A stretch of 64,000 nt of DNA from Noviherbaspirillum massiliense JC206. Its GTDB lineage: Bacteria > Pseudomonadota > Gammaproteobacteria > Burkholderiales > Burkholderiaceae_D. The stretch lies in NCBI RefSeq assembly GCF_000312045.1, contig NZ_HE978634.1, positions 1,100,842 through 1,164,841 on the forward strand, given 5' to 3'. The notes under the pieces are model-generated. The model was not told where the DNA came from, did not search any database, and saw only the letters and a program-made list of their open reading frames with translations. The translations under genes and the position numbers were made by a program. This document shows positions 28,937 through 37,211 of this stretch, piece after piece (positions within the stretch are counted from its first letter, which is position 1; each line of letters opens with the position of its first letter).

Positions 28937-29116
28937 GTCCTGGAAGATATTGCAGCTTGTCAATATGGGTCGCTATGCTGCCTCCGCCTGATCTGTATCA
29001 TTTAAGAGCGGAAAGCTTGATACTGCGCAAGCTATTGAGCTAAATCAATTCTGGTCGGCCTTGCCGTTGCAGAATTGCAGAAGTTTCTTCTTCCAAACAG
29101 AACCAGGTGGGAAACG

Positions 29117-29329
29117 ATGACGCGACCGGAAAATCTTTTTGAGGCTGCAAGCTACGATCTGATCAAGTTCCGGGAGCGGCGGATGGCAGAACGCCGCGCC
29201 CAAGCCCGCGATACCCCTGACCGCCGGGTCAGGCAGGACCCGAACTGGTTCATGCATCTTCCCGAAGAAGGCAATGGGGCGGAACAGGCCAAGGATGCCG
29301 GCTCCGCTCCTGCCGACGCCGAAAGCTGA
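29117..29329 (+). CDS. Small charged protein, unknown function
   Basis: 70 residues from ATG 29117 with AGGTGGGA upstream. The Arg/Glu-rich stretch DLIKFRERRMAERRAQARD is probably helical and basic, followed by DPNWFMHLPEEGN and an acidic Ala-rich tail. No transmembrane or signal segment. Family not recognised. It lies 180 bp after the other small ORF and before a GC-rich hairpin (GCGCTGCGGGA near 29336-29346 with a partner at 29357-29369). Confidence 0.5.
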   Translation: MTRPENLFEAASYDLIKFRERRMAERRAQARDTPDRRVRQDPNWFMHLPEEGNGAEQAKDAGSAPADAES

Positions 29330-29537
29330 GTGCGCCGCGCTGCGGGAGGCAAGCAGTCCCGCGCAGCGCCCCGGTCAAGTCAACGCTTATTTCGTTTAGC
29401 CCGCGCGGGAACTGTGCCTGCTGTTCGCAGCCGTCGTCACGGTTCGAGGCCTTCCTGCGGGCCGGCCGCCGGGCTGCGGGCTCACCCGCGCACGGCAATG
29501 CAGAATTCGGGCGGCATCCCCGATCCTCGCAGTCCAT

Positions 29538-29568
29538 AAAAAAACAGGGACCCGTCTCCGGGTCCCTG
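29538..29568 (-). terminator. Rho-independent terminator of the decarboxylase gene
   Basis: On the reverse strand CAGGGACCCG (29568-29559) pairs perfectly with CGGGTCCCTG (29554-29545) around a GAGA loop and is followed by seven T (29544-29538). It lies 30 bp after the decarboxylase stop. Confidence 0.92.
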
Positions 29569-29598
29569 TCCATTCGCAAACCGCTTCTCGTGTATCGC

Positions 29599-31848
29599 TT
29601 ACTTCACGCAATCCACGAAATACCCGCGCCTGCCGTTCGCGTCCTGCGTTACAAGACCATGCACGTCGGTCTCGAAGCCCGGGAACTTTTCGTTGAAATC
29701 CCGTGCGAATTTCAGGTAGTCGACAATGGTCTTGTTGAAGCGTTCGCCCGGAATCAGGAGCGGGATGCCCGGCGGGTAGGGCGTCAGCAGGATGGCGGTG
29801 ACGCGGCCTTCGAGTTCGTCGATGGAGACACGCTCGATCTCGCGGTGCGCCATCTTGGCGAAGGCGTCGGAAGGCTTCATCGCCGGCTGCATGTCGGACA
29901 AATACATCTCCGTCGTCAGGCGCGCCACGTCGTAGGCCTTGTACATGTCGTGGATCTGGAGGCACAGGTCGCGCAGGCCGATACGCTCGTAGCGCGGGTT
30001 GGCGGCGGCGAACTCGGGCAGGATGCGCCAGATCGGCTGGTTCTTGTCGTAGTCGTCCTTGAACTGCTGCAGTGCGGTCAGCAGGGTGTTCCAGCGGCCC
30101 TTGGTGATGCCGATGGTGAACATGATGAAGAACGAGTACAGGCCGGCCTTTTCCACGATCACGCCGTGCTCGGCGAGGTAGCGGGTGACGATCGAGGCCG
30201 GGATGCCGGTGTCGCCGAACTTGCCGTCTAGTGACAGGCCCGGAGTGACGATGGTGGCCTTGATCGGGTCGAGCATGTTGAAGCCGGGCGCCAGCTTGCC
30301 GAAGCCGTGCCAGTCGTCCTCGGCGCGGATCATCCAGTCTTCGCGCGAGCCGATACCGTTCTCGGCAAACTTGTCCGGTCCCCAGACCTGGAACCACCAG
30401 TCCTGGCCGTATTCCTCATCCACCTTCTTCATCGCGCGCCGGAAATCGAGCGCTTCGAGGATGCTTTCCTCGACCAGCGCGGTGCCGCCCGGCGGCTCCA
30501 TCATGGCCGCGGCGACGTCGCAGGAAGCGATGATCGCGTACTGCGGCGAGGTGGAGGTGTGCATCAGGTAGGCTTCGTTGAACATGTCCTGGTCGAGCTT
30601 CACCTTCTCCGAATCGCGCACCAGGATCTGCGAAGCCTGCGACAGGCCGGCCAGCAGCTTGTGGGTCGACTGGGTCGAGAAGATCAGCGATTCCTTGGCG
30701 CGCGGACGGTCCTTGCCGATCGCGTGCATGTTCTTGTAGAAGTCATGGAAGGTCGCATGCGGCAGCCAGGCTTCGTCGAAGTGCAGGGTGTCGATCTGGC
30801 CGTCCAGCATCTGCTTGATGGTTTCGACGTTGTACACCACGCCGTCATAAGTGGACTGCGTGATGGTCAGGATGCGCGGCTTCTTGTTCTTCGCTTCCCG
30901 GGCGAAAGGGTTGGCCTCAATCTTCTTCATGATGTTTTCGATCTTGAACTCTTCCAGCGGGATCGGGCCGATGATGCCGAGGTGGTTACGGGTCGGCATC
31001 AGGAACACCGGGATCGCGCCGGTCATGATGATCGAGTGCAGGATCGACTTGTGGCAGTTGCGGTCGACGACGACGATGTCGCCGGGACCGACGGTCGAGT
31101 GCCACACCATCTTGTTGGAGGTGGAGGTGCCGTTGGTGACGAAGTAGCAGTGGTCGGCGTTGAAGATGCGCGCCGCATTGCGTTCGGATGCGGCTACCGG
31201 GCCGGTATGGTCGAGCAGCTGCCCGAGTTCTTCCACCGCGTTGCAGACGTCTGCGCGCAGCATGTTCTCGCCGAAGAACTGGTGGAACATCTGGCCCACC
31301 GGTGACTTCAGAAAGGCGACGCCGCCAGAGTGGCCGGGGCAGTGCCAGGAGTAGGAACCGTCCTTCGCGTAATGCACCAGCGCGCGGAAGAAGGGCGGGG
31401 CCAGGCCGTCGAGATAGGCCTTCGCCTCGCGGATGATGTGGCGCGCGACGAACTCCGGCGTGTCCTCGAACATGTGGATGAATCCGTGCAGCTCGCGCAG
31501 GATGTCGTTCGGGATGTGGCGCGAGGTGCGGGTTTCGCCGTACAGATAGATCGGGATGTCGGCGTTCTTGTGACGGATCTCGTTGACGAAGGCGCGCAGC
31601 GACTTGAGCGCGACATCGGTTTCCTCGGATGAGCCGCCGCCGAACTCCTCGTCGTCGATCGACAGGATGAAGGCGGAAGCGCGCGACTGCTGCTGCGCGA
31701 ACTGGGAGAGGTCGCCGTAGCTGGTCACACCGAGGACTTCCATGCCTTCGCTTTCCAGCGCTTCGGCCAGCGCGCGAATGCCCAGGCCCGAGGTGTTTTC
31801 GGAGCGGAAGTCTTCGTCAATGATGACGATCGGGAAGCGGAATTTCAT
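29599..31848 (-). CDS. Orn/Lys/Arg decarboxylase (PLP-dependent, biosynthetic/acid-type)
   Basis: 749 residues from ATG 31848 (MKFRFPIVIIDEDFRSENTSG). Domains: response-regulator-like wing (1-130), PLP aminotransferase-like core, C-terminal domain. The PLP lysine is K397 in STQSTHKLLAG, with GTSTSNKMVWH (240-250) and the HFDEAW aspartate (357-361) holding the cofactor. STHKLLAGLSQAS favours the lysine/arginine class over ornithine decarboxylase, but substrate choice is not certain. Products (cadaverine, agmatine or putrescine) serve acid resistance and polyamine supply. No antiporter gene is adjacent. A 320-bp leader with strong hairpins precedes it and a terminator follows. Confidence 0.92.
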   Translation of the reverse strand: MKFRFPIVIIDEDFRSENTSGLGIRALAEALESEGMEVLGVTSYGDLSQFAQQQSRASAFILSIDDEEFGGGSSEETDVALKSLRAFVNEIRHKNADIPIYLYGETRTSRHIPNDILRELHGFIHMFEDTPEFVARHIIREAKAYLDGLAPPFFRALVHYAKDGSYSWHCPGHSGGVAFLKSPVGQMFHQFFGENMLRADVCNAVEELGQLLDHTGPVAASERNAARIFNADHCYFVTNGTSTSNKMVWHSTVGPGDIVVVDRNCHKSILHSIIMTGAIPVFLMPTRNHLGIIGPIPLEEFKIENIMKKIEANPFAREAKNKKPRILTITQSTYDGVVYNVETIKQMLDGQIDTLHFDEAWLPHATFHDFYKNMHAIGKDRPRAKESLIFSTQSTHKLLAGLSQASQILVRDSEKVKLDQDMFNEAYLMHTSTSPQYAIIASCDVAAAMMEPPGGTALVEESILEALDFRRAMKKVDEEYGQDWWFQVWGPDKFAENGIGSREDWMIRAEDDWHGFGKLAPGFNMLDPIKATIVTPGLSLDGKFGDTGIPASIVTRYLAEHGVIVEKAGLYSFFIMFTIGITKGRWNTLLTALQQFKDDYDKNQPIWRILPEFAAANPRYERIGLRDLCLQIHDMYKAYDVARLTTEMYLSDMQPAMKPSDAFAKMAHREIERVSIDELEGRVTAILLTPYPPGIPLLIPGERFNKTIVDYLKFARDFNEKFPGFETDVHGLVTQDANGRRGYFVDCVK

Positions 31849-32000
31849 CGAGGTCTCCAATGAAAGCAGAGTAGGGAGACGCTTGGGCAAGTCGTTGCGA
31901 CAACCGCTTGCGCGCCGAAAAAAATAAAAGACGAATTTTCGCAGATATGACGAAAGCGTGCGCAAAAACTGCAGGCAGATTCCGGGCGGGCAGGCCGGCC

Positions 32001-32042
32001 AGCCCGAGTCCGGCAGGGGGAACCTTCCCCCGAGGCCGGGCT
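32001..32042 (-). promoter_or_regulatory. Leader hairpin upstream of the decarboxylase gene
   Basis: AGCCCG (32001-32006) pairs with CGGGCT (32037-32042), and inside it GGGGGAA (32016-32022) pairs with TTCCCCC (32025-32031). It lies 150-195 nt upstream of the decarboxylase start, on the transcribed leader if the promoter lies near or beyond 32130. No T tract follows on the reverse strand, so it is unlikely to be a simple terminator. Confidence 0.6.
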
Positions 32043-32071
32043 ACGGAACTGTGGCAAAGGATTGTCGTTTT

Positions 32072-32126
32072 GCCATGCCAGGGGCAGCTTGTGCCACCCC
32101 GGCATGGCCTGGCGGCACAAGCTGCC
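32072..32126 (-). repeat. Interleaved inverted repeats between BON/SRPBCC gene and decarboxylase leader
   Basis: Two perfect inverted repeats interlock: GCCATGCC (32072-32079) with GGCATGGC (32101-32108), and GGCAGCTTGTGCC (32083-32095) with GGCACAAGCTGCC (32114-32126). Order a-b-a'-b' means they can form a pseudoknot or two mutually exclusive hairpins. The region lies 42 bp after the BON/SRPBCC stop and about 225-280 bp before the decarboxylase start. Confidence 0.7.
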
Positions 32127-32167
32127 GGAAAAGGGCCGCTTTCGCCAAGCAGCCCGGAGTGCAAGAC

Positions 32168-33346
32168 TCAGTGGATGGCGGTCGGTTGCGTCGGCTGCGC
32201 AGCACCGCGCGGCTGGGCGCCGCTTTCGATGAAGCTCTTCATGCGCATCAGATCTTCATCCATCTGGCGCTTCGGATTGCCGTTGAACAGCGATGCGATC
32301 GCATGCCCGACCACGCCGGCCGGCGGGCTGTAGATCATCTGCACATGGACGCGAGTGCCGCCGTTTTCCTGCTCGAAGCGGATCGTGCCCTCATTCTCGA
32401 CCGTCGCGTTCGGTTCGCTCTTCCAGGCCAGCATCTCGGGGCGGCGCGATTCGGTCATCATCGCATCCCACTCGACCTGCGACCCGGCCGGGCCGCTGAC
32501 GATCCAGTGCGAGCGTCCGCCGCCGAGGTCGCGCACCTCCTGCACATTCGACATGAAGTGCGGGAAATTCTCGTAATTACTCCAGAGGTCGAACACGGAT
32601 GCCGGCGGTGCGGCGATATAAATCGATTTCTGCAGGTGCACCGGTTGCATGCCCGCTTGCATGCCGGTCATGCGCCGCATTCCGGCGTTGCCCATGCCGC
32701 GCGCCATCAATCCGATCCCGAGGGCGGCCAGCATGATGCTGCCGGGCGAACGGCGTATCAGGCCGTAGGCGCCGAGCGCACCGCCTCCTATCGTCGCAAC
32801 CGCGCGCAGTGCCGGCGGCCAGTTCTCGCGCATGATGGTGGAGCGCTGCTGCCTCGGCCTGCCCTGGCCCTGAAGGCTGGGGGTGTCGGCCCGCTCATGC
32901 ACTTCCATGTGGTCTTCGATCGTCATGACGCCCGGGACCGCGCGCACCATGGCCAGTGTCTGTTCCAGTTCGCTTGCAAGAATCGCCCCGCTCAGCGTCA
33001 CGCATCCCTGTTCGGCTCTGACCTTGATGGAATGGGGATGGGAGACGGTACGGCCGATTTTCGAGCGTACCCGCTCGACCAGCACCGCATCGCTCACTAG
33101 CTTGTTACGCTGCGACATGCGCTTGCTGGCTTCGGCGCGCAGCCCGCGCATGCGGTTGCTCATGTCGCGCGATGCAACATCGAGGCTATCGCTGGCCTGG
33201 ATCATCATGCTGCGCATCTTGTCTTTCGCGAGCGCACGCCGGCGCTTCCCCCGATCCGGGTCCGACAGGTACATTGCAAGAGCGCCAAGCGCGGCGCCGC
33301 TGATCCAGCCCGTGAAGGCCCGGCTTCCTCTTTCTTCCCGATTCAT
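32168..33346 (-). CDS. BON and SRPBCC domain membrane-associated protein
   Basis: 392 residues. A short glycine-zipper membrane segment (AFTGWISGAALGALAMYL, residues 10-27) is followed by a basic helical region, a BON domain (LVSDAVLVERVRSKIGRTVSHPHSIKV ... VTLSGAILASELEQTLAMV, about 80-145), a second glycine-rich membrane region (ATIGGGALGAYGLIRRSPGSIMLAALGIGLMARG, about 190-225), and a SRPBCC/polyketide cyclase-like domain (LQKSIYIAAPPASVFDLWSNYENFPHFM, about 240-365). Such proteins occur in envelope or osmotic stress clusters of betaproteobacteria. The ligand of the SRPBCC domain is unknown. AAGGAGATAAC precedes the ATG. Confidence 0.85.
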   Translation of the reverse strand: MNREERGSRAFTGWISGAALGALAMYLSDPDRGKRRRALAKDKMRSMMIQASDSLDVASRDMSNRMRGLRAEASKRMSQRNKLVSDAVLVERVRSKIGRTVSHPHSIKVRAEQGCVTLSGAILASELEQTLAMVRAVPGVMTIEDHMEVHERADTPSLQGQGRPRQQRSTIMRENWPPALRAVATIGGGALGAYGLIRRSPGSIMLAALGIGLMARGMGNAGMRRMTGMQAGMQPVHLQKSIYIAAPPASVFDLWSNYENFPHFMSNVQEVRDLGGGRSHWIVSGPAGSQVEWDAMMTESRRPEMLAWKSEPNATVENEGTIRFEQENGGTRVHVQMIYSPPAGVVGHAIASLFNGNPKRQMDEDLMRMKSFIESGAQPRGAAQPTQPTAIH

Positions 33347-33607
33347 GGTTATCTCCTTTTCAAGGATTGCTTACGGCATGACCGCATGAATGTGCAATGC
33401 GCGAAGGCAAAAGCGACTTCAAGCGAATGGCATTGCATCCATGTGCACAGGTGCATCGAACCTGCTTATCAAAAAGGCAAAGCTGTTTGACAGGAGCGCG
33501 GCGCAAATGTTGCGGCTGGCGGAGGATTGGCGCGGAGAAGCCGGGAAGTGGAGGGTGAGGCCGTGCACGCAACCGGAGCGGTCCGGTTGCGTACCGGATT
33601 CAGAAAG

Positions 33608-34177
33608 TCAGAAGTGCAGCCAGGCCAGAACGCCGAGGGCGATGCCGACGCCGGCAACGCCATACGATGCATATTCGAGCCACTTCTTGCGGGTCAGCAA
33701 GGTGATTGCCGCGAGCGAAATGGCAATCTGTTCCGCCGTCATCGCCTGCGCCCAGCGATGATGCTGGTGCATCTGCTCTTCCGATTTCTGGTCCCATTCA
33801 TGGGAAGCAGCTTCCAGCATTTCCGCATCGCCCTTGATATCGTTTTTCTCTTTCTTGTAGCGCTCGACTTCGGTTTTGTAACGTTCGCGGTCGACGCCGG
33901 GCAGGGTCATGGCCAGTTCCGCAAGATTCTGCTTGTTGGACTTGGCCTGGTAATAGTTCCACTGGTTGGACGCTTCGGTTTTCTTGATCGCGGCATTGTT
34001 CTTGTACAGCGCCGCATTGTTTTGCGTGTCGCCCGCCATGTAACCGAACAATGCGCCGACGGTGGCGAGGACGGCGGTCATGACCGCGATCTTGCTGGAA
34101 AAATCGTCACCGCCATGGGCGGCATGTTCGACTTCATGGTCGTGCGGGCCGTGCACATGGAAACCGTGACCGGACAT
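33608..34177 (-). CDS. DUF4337 family membrane protein
   Basis: 189 residues from ATG 34177 (MSGHGFHVHGPHDHEVEHAAHG). A His-rich N-terminus, a transmembrane helix near 33-50 (IAVMTAVLATVGALFGYMAG), a long helical, probably coiled-coil section (NQWNYYQAKSNKQNLAELAM ... ERYKKEKNDIKGDAEML) and two C-terminal hydrophobic segments. This layout is DUF4337. Function unknown. It lies 8 bp downstream of folA on the same strand and so is probably co-transcribed with it. Confidence 0.85.
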   Translation of the reverse strand: MSGHGFHVHGPHDHEVEHAAHGGDDFSSKIAVMTAVLATVGALFGYMAGDTQNNAALYKNNAAIKKTEASNQWNYYQAKSNKQNLAELAMTLPGVDRERYKTEVERYKKEKNDIKGDAEMLEAASHEWDQKSEEQMHQHHRWAQAMTAEQIAISLAAITLLTRKKWLEYASYGVAGVGIALGVLAWLHF

Positions 34178-34185
34178 AGGTGCTC

Positions 34186-34671
34186 CTAAATTCTTTCGTA
34201 AGTGACGAATGCGTAATCGAACCGGTTGGGTTCGGAGTAATGGCTTTCCCGCTTCACTTCCTTCCACTGCCGCGCATCGATTGCGGGGAAAAACGCATCG
34301 CATTCGAAGGTCTTGCCGATTTCGGTAACGACCAGTCGCTTGGTCAGTGGCAGCGCCTCCGCATAGATCTGGGCGCCGCCGACGATGAAAGCTTCTGCAG
34401 CGCCCACCAGTTCCAGCGCAGCCCTGAGGGACGTGACGGCTTCGACGCCTTCATGCCGCCATGCCGGATTGCGAGTCACGACGATATTGCGCCGGTTCGG
34501 CAGCGGACGCCCGATCGAGTCGAAGGTCTTGCGGCCCATGATGACCGGATGGCCGGAAGTGGTGCGCTTGAAATGCGTCAGGTCTTCCGGCAGGCGCCAG
34601 GGCAGGGTGTTGTTGATGCCGATGCCGCCTTTGGCATCCGTCGCGACGACGATGGTGAGCTGTGCTTGCAT
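34186..34671 (-). CDS. folA: Dihydrofolate reductase
   Basis: 161 residues from ATG 34671 (MQAQLTIVVATDAKGGIGINNTLPW). It reduces dihydrofolate to tetrahydrofolate with NADPH. NTLPWRLPEDLTHFKRTTSGHPVIMGRKTFDSIGRPLPNR carries the substrate aspartate/glutamate region and the NADPH-binding GRKT block, and AFIVGGAQIYAEAL is the second cofactor motif. AGGAATG lies before the ATG. The usual neighbour thyA is 20 kb away at 54294. Confidence 0.96.
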   Translation of the reverse strand: MQAQLTIVVATDAKGGIGINNTLPWRLPEDLTHFKRTTSGHPVIMGRKTFDSIGRPLPNRRNIVVTRNPAWRHEGVEAVTSLRAALELVGAAEAFIVGGAQIYAEALPLTKRLVVTEIGKTFECDAFFPAIDARQWKEVKRESHYSEPNRFDYAFVTYERI

Positions 34672-34969
34672 GCGTTGGCATTCCTGCATGTGGTTGTCTT
34701 CCCGGCAGGGGAAGCGAGGACAGGCGTGATTTGGCGGGGAATGGTGTCTTGCCCGCCAGATAAAGTCAAGCCTTGCGCTGCTGACCGTGCTCCTGAATCG
34801 ACCGGAAGATTCATTCCTGTCAATGCAGGCATGAAGATTTGCACGCATCTCGGCATGGATCAAGCACAGGCTGAATTGTCCGGCATTATGTAGCAGTTGT
34901 ACATACCTCCTGGAAATTTTCGCCTTTTTTAGCGATCTTGTCTGCATGGCAATCTTTTAGACTAGATGA
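34672..34969. other. Intergenic boundary region upstream of folA
   Basis: About 300 bp between folA and the IS1595-type element, with GC falling from core level to about 45-50% near 34870-34960. No gene is supported. It is a likely left boundary of the accessory region. Confidence 0.45.
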
Positions 34970-35011
34970 GGGCGGATGGGTCGCCTGCCGATCGCGTCTG
35001 GAGGATTTGCC

Positions 35012-35527
35012 ATGGCACACAGCATGGGAGTACAAGGGCTTCGGTACAAATGGGCTCGGTTAGCGGGCGAAGCTAAACAGATCACAAAGGCGAATCAACG
35101 CCTCGCAGCAAAGGTGGCCAGCTTGAACGAGCATATCCAGGCCAACGAATCGAGGATCGCCGAAATTACTGCTCAAATCACCTTGCTTGCCGAAGCAGCA
35201 CGGGACGGCTTTGGTGTTGCGATGCAAGCGCCCGACCCAAGACAGACAATCCCAAAACATCACTTCACGGCATGGGGCGGGTTACAACGTGCGATCCTTG
35301 ATGAGCTCAGACGTGCGAACGGGATTCCCCGAACAACGCGTCAGCTCGCTGATGCGATCGATGCATCTCACGGTATGCGACTTACGTGCGACCAGATGAC
35401 ACAGCTCAGTACTTCGATTCGTTATCGTATGCGCCACCTGCGTGCGAAAGACCTCGTTGCACGCGTCGAATCTCAACATGGGATAGGGAACGCTTCGTCA
35501 TGGGTTCTAAAGGTTTTTGTCGAGTAA
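35012..35527 (+). CDS. IS-associated passenger protein 1: coiled coil plus winged-helix-like domain
   Basis: 171 residues from ATG 35012 with GGAGGA at 35000-35005. Residues about 25-60 (KQITKANQRLAAKVASLNEHIQ, ITAQITLLAEAARDG) form a predicted coiled coil. The C-terminal part (GLQRAILDELRRANGIPRTTRQLADAID, then IRYRMRHLRAKDLVARV) looks like a winged helix. The same order of elements occurs in the next gene, so the two are paralogues. No family is recognised. The genes overlap by 28 bp, which suggests translational coupling. A transcriptional or transposition-control role is only inference. Confidence 0.6.
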   Translation: MAHSMGVQGLRYKWARLAGEAKQITKANQRLAAKVASLNEHIQANESRIAEITAQITLLAEAARDGFGVAMQAPDPRQTIPKHHFTAWGGLQRAILDELRRANGIPRTTRQLADAIDASHGMRLTCDQMTQLSTSIRYRMRHLRAKDLVARVESQHGIGNASSWVLKVFVE

Positions 35528-35967
35528 GGCCTGTTCATATCGCTTCGCTGCAGAAACGATACATGAAGATTTTGGGAGAGGTGCAGTATCATGAACGTCG
35601 CCGAGTCGGCGATGCCCCGCCTTTGGCATCGCTACATCGCTCGCTCGCGAGCCTCGCTCAAGCCTTGCGTATTCTCGCGCCGGATGTCGAACTTGATCAC
35701 CTGCGGGCCATCCCATTTCTTCCCCCGCAACCCTTACCGGGCACTGAGTTAAAGCGCGCCGTTCTTGCTACATTGCGGACAGCCGAGCACGCATTGTCGC
35801 TCGCGGCGCTCTCGCAAATGGTCGCTGCGCGACAAGGCATTAAGTTTGAAACGAATAGCGAGTGGCATAGGTTTGTGATTCGGGTACGGCGTACGACCGC
35901 TACCTTATCGCGACGCGGCATCATCCAGCAGCTGGGCTCGCTAATGTCCGTGCCGGGATGTTCATAA
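35500..35967 (+). CDS. IS-associated passenger protein 2, paralogue of passenger protein 1
   Basis: 155 residues from ATG 35500 (MGSKGFCRVRPVHIAS). The helical segment LHRSLASLAQALRILAPD is followed by ELKRAVLATLRTAEHALSLAALSQMVAA and RFVIRVRRTTATLSRRGIIQQL. These align with GLQRAILDELRRANGIPRTT and IRYRMRHLRAKDLV of the preceding protein. Its 3' end overlaps the 3' end of the transposase gene by 47 bp on the opposite strand. Function unknown. The overlap shows that the passenger pair and the transposase have been held together. Confidence 0.55.
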   Translation: MGSKGFCRVRPVHIASLQKRYMKILGEVQYHERRRVGDAPPLASLHRSLASLAQALRILAPDVELDHLRAIPFLPPQPLPGTELKRAVLATLRTAEHALSLAALSQMVAARQGIKFETNSEWHRFVIRVRRTTATLSRRGIIQQLGSLMSVPGCS

Positions 35968-36979
35968 CCGAGTCATGCCTTCGCTTATTGCCTTGCCAGT
36001 ATTTCGCCCAATCGCGCGATCGCGCGCATTGAAGGCATTTCTGCAGCGCGTCCATGACGAACGTCCGGTTGGATTTACGTCGCCAGTCCTCCCTGAACGC
36101 AATTTCGTTAGCGTACACATCCAGGTGCTTTCGAACGTACTGATGAATCTGCCCCATGAGCATACGACGTAACCGTGCAAAATACGACTCAGCCTGGTTC
36201 TGATTCGCACCGCTATCCGATTGATATTCGGCTTCGTGACAGACGACCTCGTGCGGGTAGAGCGCGCCGAGGCTGGCATATCCTGATGCCTCATCGGTGA
36301 AGATTCGAGAACCCCGCTTAACGTTCGCCTCTACCACCGCGCGAATGTCGTTCTCGTTCTCCGACTTCAGCACAAAGATCCGCGTTCGCATGGCCCCCTC
36401 TTCGCCATCATCCTGCGCGGGACATCGCTGGCGAATCACCAAGACAATACATTTCATCTTGTTCTGATTTTCTTCCAGGCGACGGTCAACCCGATCAGCC
36501 TTCTTGTTCTTGGGCCGCATATAGCGGTGTACATGGGCCGCGTCAATTTCGACGTCACCTTCAAAAGGAGTCGTATTCTGGGTCTTCCATAACGACTCGC
36601 GAATCTTGTGGAGCAGGACGAACGCGGTCTTGTACTGGACGTCGAGTTCGCGGCTGAGTTGGAGGGCAGATAAGCCCTTCACAGCATTCGCGTATATCAG
36701 GATGCCGGCAATGATGGTCTGTAGCGGTAGCTTATGGCCGTGGAAAACTGAGCCCGACGTGACAGAGAATGGCTGGTAGCACTCCTTGCATCGCCACCGT
36801 TTCTGCAATTTGACATAGCGGTGGGCCCTGATGACGCCGCAATGAGGGCAGGTTTGAACGAGCTTATCCCCCCAGCGCAACTCCGCGAACGTCTCGCGAG
36901 CGACGTCATCGGACATGGCGAACACCTGTTTCAGTGACAGGCCACGCGCGCCACTGGATAGAAGAAAATGTTGCGGCAT
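35921..36979 (-). CDS. IS1595-family (ISXO2-like) transposase
   Basis: 352 residues. An N-terminal zinc ribbon (C44, C47, C64, C67) leads into a DDE/N core: D146 in EGDVEIDAAHVHR, D229 in SRIFTDEASGY, and E264 in NQNQAESYFARLRR. CKECYQPFSVTSGSVFHGHKLPL and GLSALQLSRELDVQYKTAFVLLHKIR are classic IS1595 segments. The reading frame is intact, so the element could be active. It is longer than the simplest IS1595 enzymes (about 300) because of an Asn/Glu/Asp-rich insertion near 190-215. Confidence 0.9.
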   Translation of the reverse strand: MPQHFLLSSGARGLSLKQVFAMSDDVARETFAELRWGDKLVQTCPHCGVIRAHRYVKLQKRWRCKECYQPFSVTSGSVFHGHKLPLQTIIAGILIYANAVKGLSALQLSRELDVQYKTAFVLLHKIRESLWKTQNTTPFEGDVEIDAAHVHRYMRPKNKKADRVDRRLEENQNKMKCIVLVIRQRCPAQDDGEEGAMRTRIFVLKSENENDIRAVVEANVKRGSRIFTDEASGYASLGALYPHEVVCHEAEYQSDSGANQNQAESYFARLRRMLMGQIHQYVRKHLDVYANEIAFREDWRRKSNRTFVMDALQKCLQCARSRDWAKYWQGNKRRHDSVMNIPARTLASPAAG

Positions 36980-37150
36980 CGTTCAGACGCGCAGTGTACC
37001 TTGATCGCTCAACGACCTCATATCCGCCCCATCAGTCCGTACACGCATATAGACCTCACATTCGTTAGTTGTTAACGCGCATTCTATTGGATCAGCATTG
37101 CGGGCCATCACTATTTCCGGCAAGCGATGTAACTGCCAAGCGTGGCGATC

Positions 37151-37178
37151 CGAATACTGTATGCTTATACAGTATTCG
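37151..37178. promoter_or_regulatory. LexA-type SOS box within a 28-bp palindrome
   Basis: Arms CGAATACTGTAT (37151-37162) and ATACAGTATTCG (37167-37178) are perfect complements around GCTT. The core is CTGT (37157-37160), eight bases, ACAG (37169-37172), with TA before and TA after, which matches the gammaproteobacterial LexA consensus. It lies 33 bp upstream of a small ORF starting at 37212. A damage-inducible promoter is inferred. Confidence 0.75.
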
Positions 37179-37211
37179 CGTTAGCGAATTGCGCCTCGTC
37201 AAAGAGTCATA

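Larger units (their letters stand above)
34970..37029. mobile_element. IS1595-type insertion element with passenger genes (ends provisional)
   Basis: The segment holds a DDE transposase on the reverse strand and two small forward genes that converge on it. GGGCGGAT occurs at 34970-34977 and its complement at 37022-37029, 42 bp before the first passenger start and 43 bp after the transposase start, which is the spacing expected for terminal inverted repeats. Similarity beyond these 8 bases is weak and I could not find an 8-bp target duplication, so the boundaries are tentative. Base composition differs from the flanks. Confidence 0.5.

Noticed and set aside
34962-37038. An 8-bp target-site duplication around the IS1595-type element
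   Set aside because: The bases outside the provisional ends (CTAGATGA and CATCAGTC) do not match, so no duplication is claimed.
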